Of a stretch of 64,000 bases of DNA, positions 35,502 to 44,290 are shown piece after piece. Each line of letters opens with the position of its first letter. Within the stretch, counting starts at the first letter, position 1. The stretch is from Myxococcota bacterium. Lineage in GTDB: Bacteria > Myxococcota_C > UBA6777. The notes below the pieces were generated by a model that was given only the letters and a program-made list of their open reading frames with translations, was not told the origin of the DNA and made no database searches. Where the stretch lies: contig JAKLKB010000041.1 of NCBI GenBank assembly GCA_023150835.1, positions 11,102 through 75,101 on the forward strand, in the 5' to 3' direction. Made by a program: the position numbers and the translations under genes.

Positions 35502-36434
35502 ATGAAACGAAGTGGTGTGTTGTTGTGGGTGGTTGGGTTGGGTTGGATGATGACGGGCTGTACGTCTTTTTTGGTCAACTCGACCAAGCCCGTGATGGCG
35601 ACGATGATCATCAAGCCCGCATTTAAGACCTTTTTGCAAGAAGAAGATCTGGATCTGGCGAAAAGCGCGATTGGAGGGCAGATCAAACTGGCCGAGATCA
35701 TGCGCGAAAATATGCCCGAAGATCCGGACTTGGCGTTGCTGTTGTGCCAAGGCTTCGCCAGCTACGGACAATTGTTCGAGGCGGATCGCGATCTGCTGAA
35801 GTTCAAGGGCGACGAAAAATCGGACAAAGAAGCCAAAGCGATGACGAGTCGGATCCGACGGTATGCCATACGTGGCCGCGCTTTTTGTTTGGAGATCCTC
35901 GAAAAGCGCTTCAAAGGCTTTACAGACGCAGCCCTCAAAGGCAGCGCGGATTTCAACAAGCTGCTCGAACAAGCGCGTCTGGAGGATGTGCCGTTTTTGT
36001 TTTGGCTTGGCTATGCGTGGGGATACGCTGTGATCAATGGCTTGACAGAGCCCGAGTTGGTGGCCCAAATCCCCCAAATCAAGGCCGTCATGGAGCGCGT
36101 CGTTCAATTAAAAGAAGATTATTTTCATGGAGCGGGGCATCTGTTTTTGGGGACGCTGTACGCGCAATCCAAGATGTTTGGGGGCGATTTGACCAAAGCC
36201 GAGACGCACTTTGACAAGGCCGAACAGTTTTCTCAAAAAAAGATGCTATTGTTGTACTACTTTAAGGCTCGGTTTTTTTCGGGGCAGAAGAACGATACGG
36301 CTGGTTGCAAAAAGATGATCAAAGATATCCAATCCACCGACTTGTCCATCGCCCCAGACCTCAAGTTGGTGAATCAGCTTGCCAAAAAGCAGGCCGAAGT
36401 CGCACAAAAACACATCGACGAGTTTTGCCCCTAA
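35502..36434 (+). CDS. TatT-type TRAP transporter accessory lipoprotein
   Basis: A 310-residue lipoprotein: signal peptide and lipobox MTGC. The rest is helical with TPR-like units (LALLLCQGFASYGQLFEADR, GAGHLFLGTLYAQSKMFGGD and AETHFDKAEQFSQKK), the pattern of the TatT family described in Treponema pallidum, where a trimeric TPR protein docks with the solute-binding protein. The ATG at 35502 has GAGGG just upstream. It heads a four-gene operon with the binding protein and both permease subunits, which strongly supports the assignment. Confidence 0.8.
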   Translation: MKRSGVLLWVVGLGWMMTGCTSFLVNSTKPVMATMIIKPAFKTFLQEEDLDLAKSAIGGQIKLAEIMRENMPEDPDLALLLCQGFASYGQLFEADRDLLKFKGDEKSDKEAKAMTSRIRRYAIRGRAFCLEILEKRFKGFTDAALKGSADFNKLLEQARLEDVPFLFWLGYAWGYAVINGLTEPELVAQIPQIKAVMERVVQLKEDYFHGAGHLFLGTLYAQSKMFGGDLTKAETHFDKAEQFSQKKMLLLYYFKARFFSGQKNDTAGCKKMIKDIQSTDLSIAPDLKLVNQLAKKQAEVAQKHIDEFCP

Positions 36435-36477
36435 CATCAAGTAAAAACAGATCAAAGATCGAGGAGGTTTTGAGTCC

Positions 36478-37476
36478 ATGAAGAAAGTTCTGTGTTTGTT
36501 GGGCCTTGTGGCGTGGATGTGGGGAGCGCAAAGCGCACACGCCAAGAAATACACGTTTCGGATCGCAACACTCGCCCCGGGAGATTCGAGTTGGGGCCGC
36601 GTGTTTATCAAGATGCGGCGAGATCTTTTGCGCGAAAGCAAGGGCCAAATCCATATCAAGTTCTATCCCGATGGGCGGATGGGGGATGAAAAGCTGGTGG
36701 TCAACAAGATGAAGCTCGGCCAGCTACATGGGGCATCGATCACCTCGATCGGCTTGGCGCAGATCGTCCCTTCCGTGCTTTTGCTGCAACAACCCGCTCT
36801 GTTTCGTAGCTACAAAGAACTCGATTATGTGCGCGAAAAGATGGATGCGGAGCTGCGCGCCCAGTTTGTCGAGAAAGGCTTTGTGCTGCTCGGTTGGGGA
36901 GATATGGGCTATGTGTACCTGTATTCCAAGCAACCGATCGACAGCGTGGAAAAGCTTAAAAGCACCAAGATCTGGGGATGGACCGACGATCCGATTACCA
37001 AACAATTCAGCGAAAGCTCGGGGATCACGCCACATATGCTCGGGATCTTGGATGTGCGATCTTCCCTTCAGACGGGCGCCATCGATACCGTGATCGGAAC
37101 GCCTTTGTCGATCATCGCGATGCAATGGCACTCTTATCTCAAGTATCGCGTCAAATACCGCTTTGCGATCGGCGTCGGCGCAACGGTGATCACCAAAAAG
37201 AGTTTTGATCGCCTGCCAAAAGAACTCCAAGACATCGTGTTACGTGTCTCCCAAAAACACCACACCAACTTGATCCAAGTGATCCGCCGCGACAACAACC
37301 GCGCCCTCAAAGTCCTCACCAAGCGCGGCTTGGAACACATCACCGTCCCCGCCGCCGAGAAAAAGCTGATCCGCCAGCTTTCTCGAAAAACGTGGGATTA
37401 CTTCACAGACAAACTGTTCTCCAAAGCCGATCTCGACAAAGTCAAAGGCTTGCTCAAAGAGTTTCGCAAAAAATAA
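36478..37476 (+). CDS. dctP: TRAP transporter solute-binding protein (DctP/TatP family)
   Basis: A 332-residue periplasmic protein with a signal peptide cut after AQSAHA. DctP features include FRIATLAPGDSSW, FYPDGRMGDEKLVVNKMKLGQLHGASIT and GYVYLYSKQPI. In most DctP proteins a conserved Arg after the LKGLKI motif binds the substrate carboxylate; here the equivalent reads LKSTKIWGW, with no Arg. The ligand may therefore not be an organic acid, in line with the TatT/TatP type. GAGGAGG precedes the ATG. Ligand identity is unknown. Confidence 0.85.
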   Translation: MKKVLCLLGLVAWMWGAQSAHAKKYTFRIATLAPGDSSWGRVFIKMRRDLLRESKGQIHIKFYPDGRMGDEKLVVNKMKLGQLHGASITSIGLAQIVPSVLLLQQPALFRSYKELDYVREKMDAELRAQFVEKGFVLLGWGDMGYVYLYSKQPIDSVEKLKSTKIWGWTDDPITKQFSESSGITPHMLGILDVRSSLQTGAIDTVIGTPLSIIAMQWHSYLKYRVKYRFAIGVGATVITKKSFDRLPKELQDIVLRVSQKHHTNLIQVIRRDNNRALKVLTKRGLEHITVPAAEKKLIRQLSRKTWDYFTDKLFSKADLDKVKGLLKEFRKK

Positions 37477-37557
37477 CAGCCCTTCTGGATATCCCCCACA
37501 GACCTCGGTATCCACACACCCCAGCACCCACACTCTACGACAAAAGCGGCAAAAACG

Positions 37558-38211
37558 ATGAAAACATGGTTACAGCGATGGAGTCAGGCGGACGCGATCG
37601 TGCAAAAGATCGAGCGAAGCATCCTTGTATGGGGGATGTTGACGATCTTGTTGACGGGCGTCATGGACATTGGTTTGCGTTTGGCATTGGGCTGGGGTCT
37701 GGGTTTTGCGGACACACTCGCTCGCCAGATCACCGTATGGCTCGGGTTGTTTGGTGCAGCGTTGGCAACAAGCCACGTTGAACACATCAATATCGACGCA
37801 TTTAGTCGGATATTGCGACGACGCGGACTCCAGATCAACCAGATCGCGGTCGGCTTGGCCTGTGTTTTCATGAGTGGGGCGCTAACCTATTACGCGATCA
37901 AGCTGGTGCAGTTTTATCGAGGCAACACCAGCAGCGTCGTCACACTCGGATACATCGACATCGCGACATGGTGGTTGCTGTTGGCGTTCCCGATCAGCTT
38001 TGGTGTGATGACGTCGCGTTATCTGTTGCACACGCTCGAATACCTGTATGCCTTACGCGGCGATCCGTTGCCTTGGTCTTACGTCACAACACGGATGGAA
38101 GAAGAACTTTCTCGGCGCGAAGGCACGGAGGTATCGCCTTCAACGCAAGCCGCATCCGCTTCGGCTTCTTCTTCGGCCTCAGCCCACCGCGCAGAGGGAG
38201 GTGACGCATGA
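37558..38211 (+). CDS. dctQ: TRAP transporter small permease (DctQ family)
   Basis: A 217-residue inner-membrane protein with four membrane helices in the first 165 residues (about 22-42, 55-77, 97-118 and 140-160) and the family-typical LARQITVWLGLFGAALA then SHVEHINIDAF. The C-terminal 30 residues are a Ser/Ala-rich tail. It pairs with DctM to form the membrane complex. Its stop overlaps the dctM start by 4 bp. Confidence 0.85.
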   Translation: MKTWLQRWSQADAIVQKIERSILVWGMLTILLTGVMDIGLRLALGWGLGFADTLARQITVWLGLFGAALATSHVEHINIDAFSRILRRRGLQINQIAVGLACVFMSGALTYYAIKLVQFYRGNTSSVVTLGYIDIATWWLLLAFPISFGVMTSRYLLHTLEYLYALRGDPLPWSYVTTRMEEELSRREGTEVSPSTQAASASASSSASAHRAEGGDA

Positions 38212-40043
38212 TCGCTTTGTATCTCTTGCTGTTGGTGTTGGCGCTGTTTGGCTTGCCGCTGTATATGGTGATCGGCGGTTTTGCGATGTTGATGGGGATT
38301 CAACTCGGCCAAGATCCAGCGACCTTTTTTACCCAAGGATACGGGATGTTGGCGGATTCACCAACACTGGTCAGCATCCCGTTGTTCACCTTTGCGGGCT
38401 ACTTGATGGCCGAAAGCAAGACGGGTGAGCGGCTGGTGCGATTGTTCGATGCGTTGCTCGGCTGGCTGCCGGGGGGACTGACGATCCAGATCGTGGTGGT
38501 CTGTTCGTTCTTTACGATCTTTACGGGTGCATCGGGTGTAACGATCATCGCGCTTGGGATGTTATTGTATCCTGTATTGCTCAAGTCGCATTATCCCGAA
38601 GAATACGCCTTGGGGCTGTTGACCGCGTCGGGCTCGCTCGGCCTGCTGTTGCCGCCCAGTTTGCCGCTGATCATCTACGGCGTGATCGCCAAAACCGATA
38701 TCCGTGCGCTGTTTTGGGCGGGGATCCTCCCCGGGATCTTGATGATGGCGGTGTTGGTGTTTCACGGGATCTGGGTCAACGTCCACCATACCCCCGGAAA
38801 ACAAGGCGGAATGATCGCTTATTTCAAAGCTGTAGGCGAAGGCTTGTTGTTGCTTGTGTTGGTGGTGGGCGTGGGAGGGTTGGCCTTTAGCTTTGTTCCG
38901 ATCCGATGGTTAATGGGCGGTGTGGCTGGGGTGACAGTGCTTTTTTTCGCATGGAGTATCTTTCTGCCCAAGCATCCGCTGTTTGAAAAATACACCTTGC
39001 TTGGTGCGCTGCGCGAGTCCAAGTGGGAAGCTGCATTGCCCCTATTGATCGGCTTTTTGCTACTCAATCAAGTCGTGGGGATCCCTGAGATCGCCTTGTT
39101 GACGACCGCTTACATCTTTGTGGTCGAGGTTTGGATCTATCGGGATCTTGGGATCGTGCGCGATATCCCCCGTGTGAGCTTCCTTTCGCTCAAACTGGTG
39201 GGTTCGATCATCTTGATCCTGATGAGCGCGCTCGCCCTGAGCAACTTGTTGATCCTCCAAGAAGTCCCCGACAAACTCTTTGAAGCCATTAAGCCCGTCA
39301 TTACGAACAAATGGATGTTCTTGTTGGCCCTCAACCTTTTTCTGTTGTTGGTCGGGTGCTTGTTGGATATCTTTTCTGCGATCCTTGTGGTGGTTCCGTT
39401 GGTCGTGCCGCTGGCCAATCGCTTTGGCGTGGACCCCGTTCATCTCGGCATCGTGTTTCTCGCCAATCTCGAACTCGGCTACATGACGCCCCCCGTCGGA
39501 ATCAACTTGTTTATCTCCAGCATGACCTTCAAAAAGCCCGTCCTTGCGCTCTATCGGATATCGCTTCCGTTCTTGGGGCTGTTGGGCATCGCCTTGGTGC
39601 TGATCACCTACATCCCCGCGCTCAGCTTGTGGTTGCCTCAAGTCACAGGAGCCACACAACGCGCCCTCCCGAACCTCGATCAAAACCAACCCTCCCAACG
39701 CCGCAACGAGATGATGGATCTGCTCAAAGATGACGACGACAAAGACGGAAAGAAAGACGGAAAGAAAGACGGAAAGAAGGGCAAAGCCAAAGACGACACA
39801 AGCGATATCGACGACGAAGAAGACAGCCCCGCTTCGCCCAAAAAACGAGGCCCAATACCACCTGCCCCCACCCCCGCAAACGACGGTGGCATCGCCCCTG
39901 ACACTACGCCCGCAAACGGCGGTGGCATCGCCCCTGAGACCGCTCCGTCCGATGCGGCTTCACCCAAAGAAAAAGCCTCCCCACGTAAGCCTCCACCCAC
40001 CCGTAAAAAAGCCAAAAGTAACGAGGACGACGAAGAACCTTGA
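38208..40043 (+). CDS. dctM: TRAP transporter large permease (DctM family) with extended tail
   Basis: A 611-residue protein. The polytopic DctM core has hallmark segments such as FTIFTGASGVTIIALG, GSLGLLLPPSLPLIIYGV, LLVGCLLDIFSAILVVVPLV and LELGYMTPPVGINLFI. It catalyses Na+-driven uptake with DctQ and the binding protein. The core is interrupted by an extra charged region around residues 200-310 containing further helices. After about residue 490 there is a 120-residue acidic/basic low-complexity tail with DGKK repeats. Typical DctM is about 430 residues, so this is unusually long. The tail's role is unknown. Confidence 0.85.
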   Translation: MIALYLLLLVLALFGLPLYMVIGGFAMLMGIQLGQDPATFFTQGYGMLADSPTLVSIPLFTFAGYLMAESKTGERLVRLFDALLGWLPGGLTIQIVVVCSFFTIFTGASGVTIIALGMLLYPVLLKSHYPEEYALGLLTASGSLGLLLPPSLPLIIYGVIAKTDIRALFWAGILPGILMMAVLVFHGIWVNVHHTPGKQGGMIAYFKAVGEGLLLLVLVVGVGGLAFSFVPIRWLMGGVAGVTVLFFAWSIFLPKHPLFEKYTLLGALRESKWEAALPLLIGFLLLNQVVGIPEIALLTTAYIFVVEVWIYRDLGIVRDIPRVSFLSLKLVGSIILILMSALALSNLLILQEVPDKLFEAIKPVITNKWMFLLALNLFLLLVGCLLDIFSAILVVVPLVVPLANRFGVDPVHLGIVFLANLELGYMTPPVGINLFISSMTFKKPVLALYRISLPFLGLLGIALVLITYIPALSLWLPQVTGATQRALPNLDQNQPSQRRNEMMDLLKDDDDKDGKKDGKKDGKKGKAKDDTSDIDDEEDSPASPKKRGPIPPAPTPANDGGIAPDTTPANGGGIAPETAPSDAASPKEKASPRKPPPTRKKAKSNEDDEEP

Positions 40044-40093
40044 TCCCTTTCGTCCCAAAGCAATTTGGATACCGAACCAAGGCAGGTTTTCGT

Positions 40094-42076
40094 ATGGAAT
40101 GGCTCTCCCTTGCGCAACTCCTCCCGGACTTCCCCAAAACCTCGCTGCATGGGCATATCCACCTGCGCGTCGATCAGCTTGCTCCGCTGTCCCTCGAAGG
40201 ATGGGCATTTCTCGCGATCCAGCCTACCCATGAAACACAAGCCAAACGCTGGATGGCCGAACACTCCGACGCTTTCCAGCTCTTCTTTCGTATGCTCTAT
40301 GGCGAAGAGATGCCCCACACAGAACTGGAGGCGGATCGGCTGTATCTCTGCCTTGAGATGCAGCGCCGCCGCCTCCACCAGTCTTATCAAGCGGTATTAC
40401 AAGCCCTCGCACAACTGGCCCCTTGCCTTGAAGCCTCGGCCTTTTTCCTCAAAGAAGAACACTCTCCCACACTCGACTTTTTCCACACCACAAACGGCCA
40501 GATCTTCGGTACACGCCACACCTGCGCAAGTGATTGCGAAGACGATATCCTCCGCACTTACGATGCGATCGTCGAGCAAGCCCCCGACGATCAAGCCCTA
40601 CGCGAATTCGTCTCTTTGCGCCGCCTGCGGGTCGTCTCCGACTTTATCGACCAACTCTTTGCACAACACAGCGAGGGCCTCTCCCTCACCTCTCCTGTTC
40701 CCCCTGCCCTCGAAGTCAAGCTGTATGTGATCGCCGAAGGACTTGAGCGCGCCGCAGCCCATACCCCCGATGCAATCGACGTGTGGCACCAATGGGCGCG
40801 TTTTGCAGTCTGGTTCGGTGATCCCACCACCATCGAACAAGCCTTTGAATCCGTCTATCGGCTCGATCCTTCGGACCCTTGGGTTCACTTCGATCATGCC
40901 GTCTACCTCTGGCAACAAGGCCGCCTCCAAGAAGCCATGTCCCACCACCATCACTTCCTCGCCGCCGAGCCCCAAGACCCCCTTGGCCTGCTGTTTGCCG
41001 GCTTCCTCTACACCAAAGAAGCCATGCACGAAGACGCTTATTCGATCTGGCAAGAACTCGATCAACAAGTCGACAGCCTACTTTCCGACCTCTCCCGTTG
41101 GAAAGATCTCCAACGACCCGAATACGCCGCCGATCTACTGGCCCTCTGGCTCCAACACGCTCACCACTTCCTCAAGCCACAAACCCACGCAAAAGCCTAT
41201 CTACAGGCCGCCTTGCTGTTGCAAACATGGCAGCCTTGGGAATCTCTCTCCGCTACCCACCGCGAGATCGTCGCCCTCTGGCTGCAACAAGCCCGAATCC
41301 TCGACCCCTGCGATCCGCAGATCGCCCTCCACAGCGCACGCACTCTCCGAAAACAAGGCCAGATCGAACAAGCCCACCACACCTTGCAACAGGCCCACCA
41401 ACAACATCCCCTTGATACGGATATCCTCTTTCTCCTCGCACAGATCTGCACACAACAAGAGCGCCACCAAGACGCTGCGCGTTATCTGCGCCGCTTGCTC
41501 ACACAAACCAAACAGCGCGACGATGCCAACACCGATCTCTACAAAGCCCAACTTGCCGCCGTTTTGGAAAGCGAGGCACAGCGCTTCTGGATCGAAGAAG
41601 AGTACGAAGCCGCCGAGTCCGTTTATGACCAGATGCTCGCCATCTACGAAGACTCCTTTATCCCCCCCGGGCTTGAAACCCCTTGGCTTCAAAAAGCCCG
41701 ATTGCGCCTGCGCGAAGACAAAAAAGGTCTCGCCCTCGCTTGCGCTCGAAAAGCCCTTTCCATCCACCCCGCTTCCGTTTCTGCCAACGCTCTCGCAGCC
41801 TATCTTCTCGCCCACCTCGATCGCTTTTCCGAAGCCCTGCCCCTTGCCCAACGCGCCGTCTCACAAGGCCCTCACGATCCCTTTGCCCTTTACGCGCTCG
41901 CCTGTGTCTTTGCCATGACGGGCCGCCGAAAAGACGCCCTCCCCCTCCTTGAGCGCGCCCTCGTCGCCAACCCCTCCCTCCGCCAAGAAGCCGCCCAAGA
42001 AGCCTTGCTCCAACGCCTCCACGCGCTCTCCCTCTTTTGGCGGCTGCTCGACGAACCCGAACATCCTTCTTCTTGA
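40094..42076 (+). CDS. TPR-repeat protein
   Basis: A 660-residue protein starting at an ATG with AAGGCAGG upstream (a TTG overlapping the dctM stop is an alternative). The first 200 residues are unassigned. From about residue 230 come tetratricopeptide-like units: WVHFDHAVYLWQQGRLQEAM, GLLFAGFLYTKEAMHEDAYS, IALHSARTLRKQGQIEQAHH, DILFLLAQICTQQERHQDAA and FALYALACVFAMTGRRKDAL. No signal peptide is present, so it is probably cytoplasmic. It is the last gene of the TRAP operon, but a role in transport is only suggested by position. Confidence 0.75.
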   Translation: MEWLSLAQLLPDFPKTSLHGHIHLRVDQLAPLSLEGWAFLAIQPTHETQAKRWMAEHSDAFQLFFRMLYGEEMPHTELEADRLYLCLEMQRRRLHQSYQAVLQALAQLAPCLEASAFFLKEEHSPTLDFFHTTNGQIFGTRHTCASDCEDDILRTYDAIVEQAPDDQALREFVSLRRLRVVSDFIDQLFAQHSEGLSLTSPVPPALEVKLYVIAEGLERAAAHTPDAIDVWHQWARFAVWFGDPTTIEQAFESVYRLDPSDPWVHFDHAVYLWQQGRLQEAMSHHHHFLAAEPQDPLGLLFAGFLYTKEAMHEDAYSIWQELDQQVDSLLSDLSRWKDLQRPEYAADLLALWLQHAHHFLKPQTHAKAYLQAALLLQTWQPWESLSATHREIVALWLQQARILDPCDPQIALHSARTLRKQGQIEQAHHTLQQAHQQHPLDTDILFLLAQICTQQERHQDAARYLRRLLTQTKQRDDANTDLYKAQLAAVLESEAQRFWIEEEYEAAESVYDQMLAIYEDSFIPPGLETPWLQKARLRLREDKKGLALACARKALSIHPASVSANALAAYLLAHLDRFSEALPLAQRAVSQGPHDPFALYALACVFAMTGRRKDALPLLERALVANPSLRQEAAQEALLQRLHALSLFWRLLDEPEHPSS

Positions 42077-42135
42077 TCGGCCACACCCGACGACCCGACC
42101 TCTTTCGATCTCCCAACATCAGGATTTTGTATGAG

Positions 42136-42266
42136 GCAGCAAAACCCCCATGTTCGCGATGCCTCATGCGGAGCCGTCGCCCGTCTGAAAAACCTGCCAT
42201 CACCCCGCCAACACGGGGTCAAGGGGCGACAGTCCCTTGTGGGGTATGGGGCAACGCCCCATCAAA
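42136..42266 (+). repeat. Dispersed repeat R1, copy C
   Basis: GGCAGCAAAACCCCCATGTT at the left, CGCCAACACGGGGTCAAGGG in the middle, and the hairpin ATGGGGC-AAC-GCCCCAT at 42246-42262. The hairpin arm GGGGCAACGCCCCATCAAAC recurs at 42313-42332 as a solo partial copy. Confidence 0.75.
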
Positions 42267-42375
42267 CAAACCCCAAACCGTCACGAACGACACCACACGC
42301 AGTCAAAAAGGTCTGGGGCAACGCCCCATCAAACCAACCCCCACCCGTTATCCCCCTACCGAATCGGAGGTTATG

Positions 42376-43371
42376 ATGAAGAAACGTTTTGCGATTACCG
42401 GTGCCAGCGGGCTTTTGGGTGCCAATCTCGCGATCGCTCTGCTCCAACAAGGGCACACCGTCGTCGCGACTCGCCGTGGAAAAAGTCGTACCGATCATCT
42501 CTCCGCCTACCCGATCCAATGGATCGATGCCGCCCTCGATCAGCCTGATGCCCTTCAATCGGCGTTTTCTGGCTGCGATGGTGTGTTTCATTGTGCCGCC
42601 GCTGTCAGTGTCCAATTCAAGATCGAGCCGTGGATCTACGCAGCCAACGTCGAAGGAACACGCAACGTCCTCCAAGCCGCCCAAGCTGCCGATGTCCCAC
42701 GACTGATACATTGCTCCACCACCAGCGCACTCGGACTCTCCACCGACGGCCTCCCAAGCGATGAAACCGTGCCGTTCAACTTCGCGGCCTACGGCCTCGA
42801 CGACGCTTATGTCCAAACCAAACGCCAAGCCCAAGACCTCGTCCTCCAAGCCGCCTCCGATGGAATGGACGCCCTCGTCGTCAATCCCGCATTTATGATC
42901 GGTCCCTACGATGCCAAACCTTCCTCGGGCTCGCTCGTTCGCAGCCTGCTGCTGGGCAAGATCCCCGCCTACACCCTCGGAACCAACAACTTTGTCGATG
43001 TTCGAGACGTCGCACGCGGGATGTTGCAAGCCTACGAACGCGGAAAAGCCGGTGAGATGTACATCTTGAGCGGCGAGAATATGACTTACAAAGGCTTCAT
43101 GGATCGCGTCAGCCAAGTGACAGGATGCCCCAAAGTCCGCTTCCGTGTCCCCGCATGGACCGCCCGAATCGCAGGTTGGTGTGGCGATCAATGGAGCGCC
43201 TTGACGAGCCGAGACACCGAACTCAACAGTGCCACCGTCCGCTGGAGCCTCAACGACCGCTACCTCTTCCGCTGTGACAAAGCCATCCGCGACTTGCATT
43301 ACACGATATCGCCCCTTGATTCCGCCATCGCCGACTGCGCCGCATGGTTCCAAGAACACCGTATGCTCTAA
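42376..43371 (+). CDS. NAD(P)-dependent epimerase/reductase, extended SDR family
   Basis: A 331-residue protein of the extended short-chain dehydrogenase family. The Rossmann motif GASGLLGAN and the catalytic YVQTK (YxxxK) are intact, and NPAFMIGPYD and NFVDVRDVARGM are typical of dihydroflavonol-reductase-like and HpnA-like proteins. It probably oxidises, reduces or epimerises a sugar or steroid-like substrate; which one is not clear. The ATG at 42376 is five bases from GGAGG; an overlapping ATG at 42373 is too close to it. A longer frame upstream runs through the R1 repeat and is not coding. Confidence 0.85.
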   Translation: MKKRFAITGASGLLGANLAIALLQQGHTVVATRRGKSRTDHLSAYPIQWIDAALDQPDALQSAFSGCDGVFHCAAAVSVQFKIEPWIYAANVEGTRNVLQAAQAADVPRLIHCSTTSALGLSTDGLPSDETVPFNFAAYGLDDAYVQTKRQAQDLVLQAASDGMDALVVNPAFMIGPYDAKPSSGSLVRSLLLGKIPAYTLGTNNFVDVRDVARGMLQAYERGKAGEMYILSGENMTYKGFMDRVSQVTGCPKVRFRVPAWTARIAGWCGDQWSALTSRDTELNSATVRWSLNDRYLFRCDKAIRDLHYTISPLDSAIADCAAWFQEHRML

Positions 43372-43473
43372 CTCTCCTCACTCTTCCCATTTCCTGTAGG
43401 GCGCTGCCCCATACGCGCCTTGTTAAGGTGGAAACACCGAATAGTCTAGCCTGATCGCCGTTTCTTTTTCTAC

Positions 43474-43624
43474 CCCCCCCTCAATCCCCCCGTGAACGGG
43501 GGGAAGTTGGAACGGGCAGCGTCTGCGTCTCGTGCATACAGCGTGCGTCACGAAAAAACAAAATCCCCGATGCTTCCGACTTTCGCTCCCTCCCCTGTTC
43601 ACGGGGGAGGGCGGGGTGGGGGGC
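43474..43624. repeat. Dispersed repeat R3 with GC-rich inverted ends
   Basis: The left end holds AATCCCCCCGTGAACGGGGG, the right end CCCTCCCCTGTTCACGGGGG. The two ends are inverted copies of one another, each itself a hairpin, about 150 bp apart. This form resembles miniature inverted-repeat elements. Confidence 0.65.
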
Positions 43625-43647
43625 TTTCCTCCGCTTCACCTAACGCC

Positions 43648-43776
43648 TATGGGGCGCTGCCCCACACCCCGCAAGGGAGCTTTGCCCCCTTGACCCCGTG
43701 TTGGCGAAAAGATCATCGTTTTTCAAACAAGCAACGGCTCCGCTTGAAGCCTCACAAACATGGCTTTTTTTGTGAG
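43648..43776 (-). repeat. Dispersed repeat R1, copy D (inverted)
   Basis: On the minus strand it reads CATGTTTGTGAGGCTTCAAG, then CCAACACGGGGTCAAGGGGG, ending GGGTGTGGGGCAGCGCCCCA. It is in opposite orientation to copies A-C. Confidence 0.75.
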
Positions 43777-43976
43777 CTGCGTCACTCTTTTTTGAAACGT
43801 GAAATTTTGATCTTGTGGAGTGCCGAACACCCCGTTGATCTGCGATCACAGTTTTTTGATCGATTTTGGAACCTTCTTTTTTGTTTGCTTACTATTGCAG
43901 CATATCGGCGCTTGTGCGCAGGCGTCAAATCCTTCAAAAAACAGCCTTCTATCTAAGACAAATCAAGATCTTATGT

Positions 43977-44006
43977 TTGATCATTTTTATTTTCAATTAA
44001 TATAAG
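43977..44006 (+). promoter_or_regulatory. Possible promoter upstream of the FHA gene
   Basis: TTGATC (43977-43982), an 18-nt A/T-rich spacer and TATAAG (44001-44006). It is 285 bp from the next gene with an R2 remnant in between, so the link is tentative. Confidence 0.3.
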
Positions 44007-44008
44007 AC

Positions 44009-44204
44009 TTATACGATATCCGAGCGATGTGTTCCCGTAGGATAGTGTGTAGACGCCCGATTGTTGGGCAGCCACAGGGGTCACTTGGACCAACTCATGC
44101 CATTCGTTTGCGATCATCCTTCCTACAATATCCGTCAAAAGCGTATCCATAAGCGTCGATGCGGTTTGTTGTAAACGCCCTGTGATTGGGCAGCCACAGG
44201 CTGC
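44009..44204 (-). repeat. Degenerate R2 sequence
   Basis: ACGATATCCG at 44012 and the core GTAGACGCCCGATTGTTGGG followed by CAGCCACAGGGG (44049-44080) match the reverse strand of the R2 copy at 57940. A second core, GTAAACGCCC...GGGCAGCCACAGG, follows at 44171-44200. Terminal inverted repeats are lost. Confidence 0.6.
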
Positions 44205-44238
44205 GAACACGTCTTTTTTTGGCCACTACGTAAGTCCT

Positions 44239-44275
44239 ATTCCTAAAAAGATCGAATTACTTTCTTCTTTTTAGG
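44239..44275. other. 10-bp inverted repeat before the FHA gene
   Basis: TCCTAAAAAG and CTTTTTAGGA are perfect inverted copies separated by 17 nt, ending 15 bp before the ATG and overlapping the AGGAAAGAG ribosome site. Folding would hide the ribosome site, so translational control is possible. Confidence 0.45.
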
Positions 44276-44290
44276 AAAGAGAGAAAAAAC

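Larger units (their letters stand above)
43372..44290. other. Repeat-rich intergenic region (919 bp)
   Basis: Contains R3 (43474-43624), an inverted R1 (43648-43776), AT-rich DNA at 43840-44010 and a degenerate R2 (44009-44204). Frames at 43492-43956 and 43820-44005 are built on repeat DNA. A 10-bp inverted repeat TCCTAAAAAG/CTTTTTAGGA (44239-44275) lies just before the next gene. Confidence 0.6.

Noticed and set aside
42037-42375. N-terminal extension of the epimerase
   Set aside because: The in-frame upstream stretch is R1 repeat DNA; a strong GGAGG and the Rossmann motif place the start at 42376.
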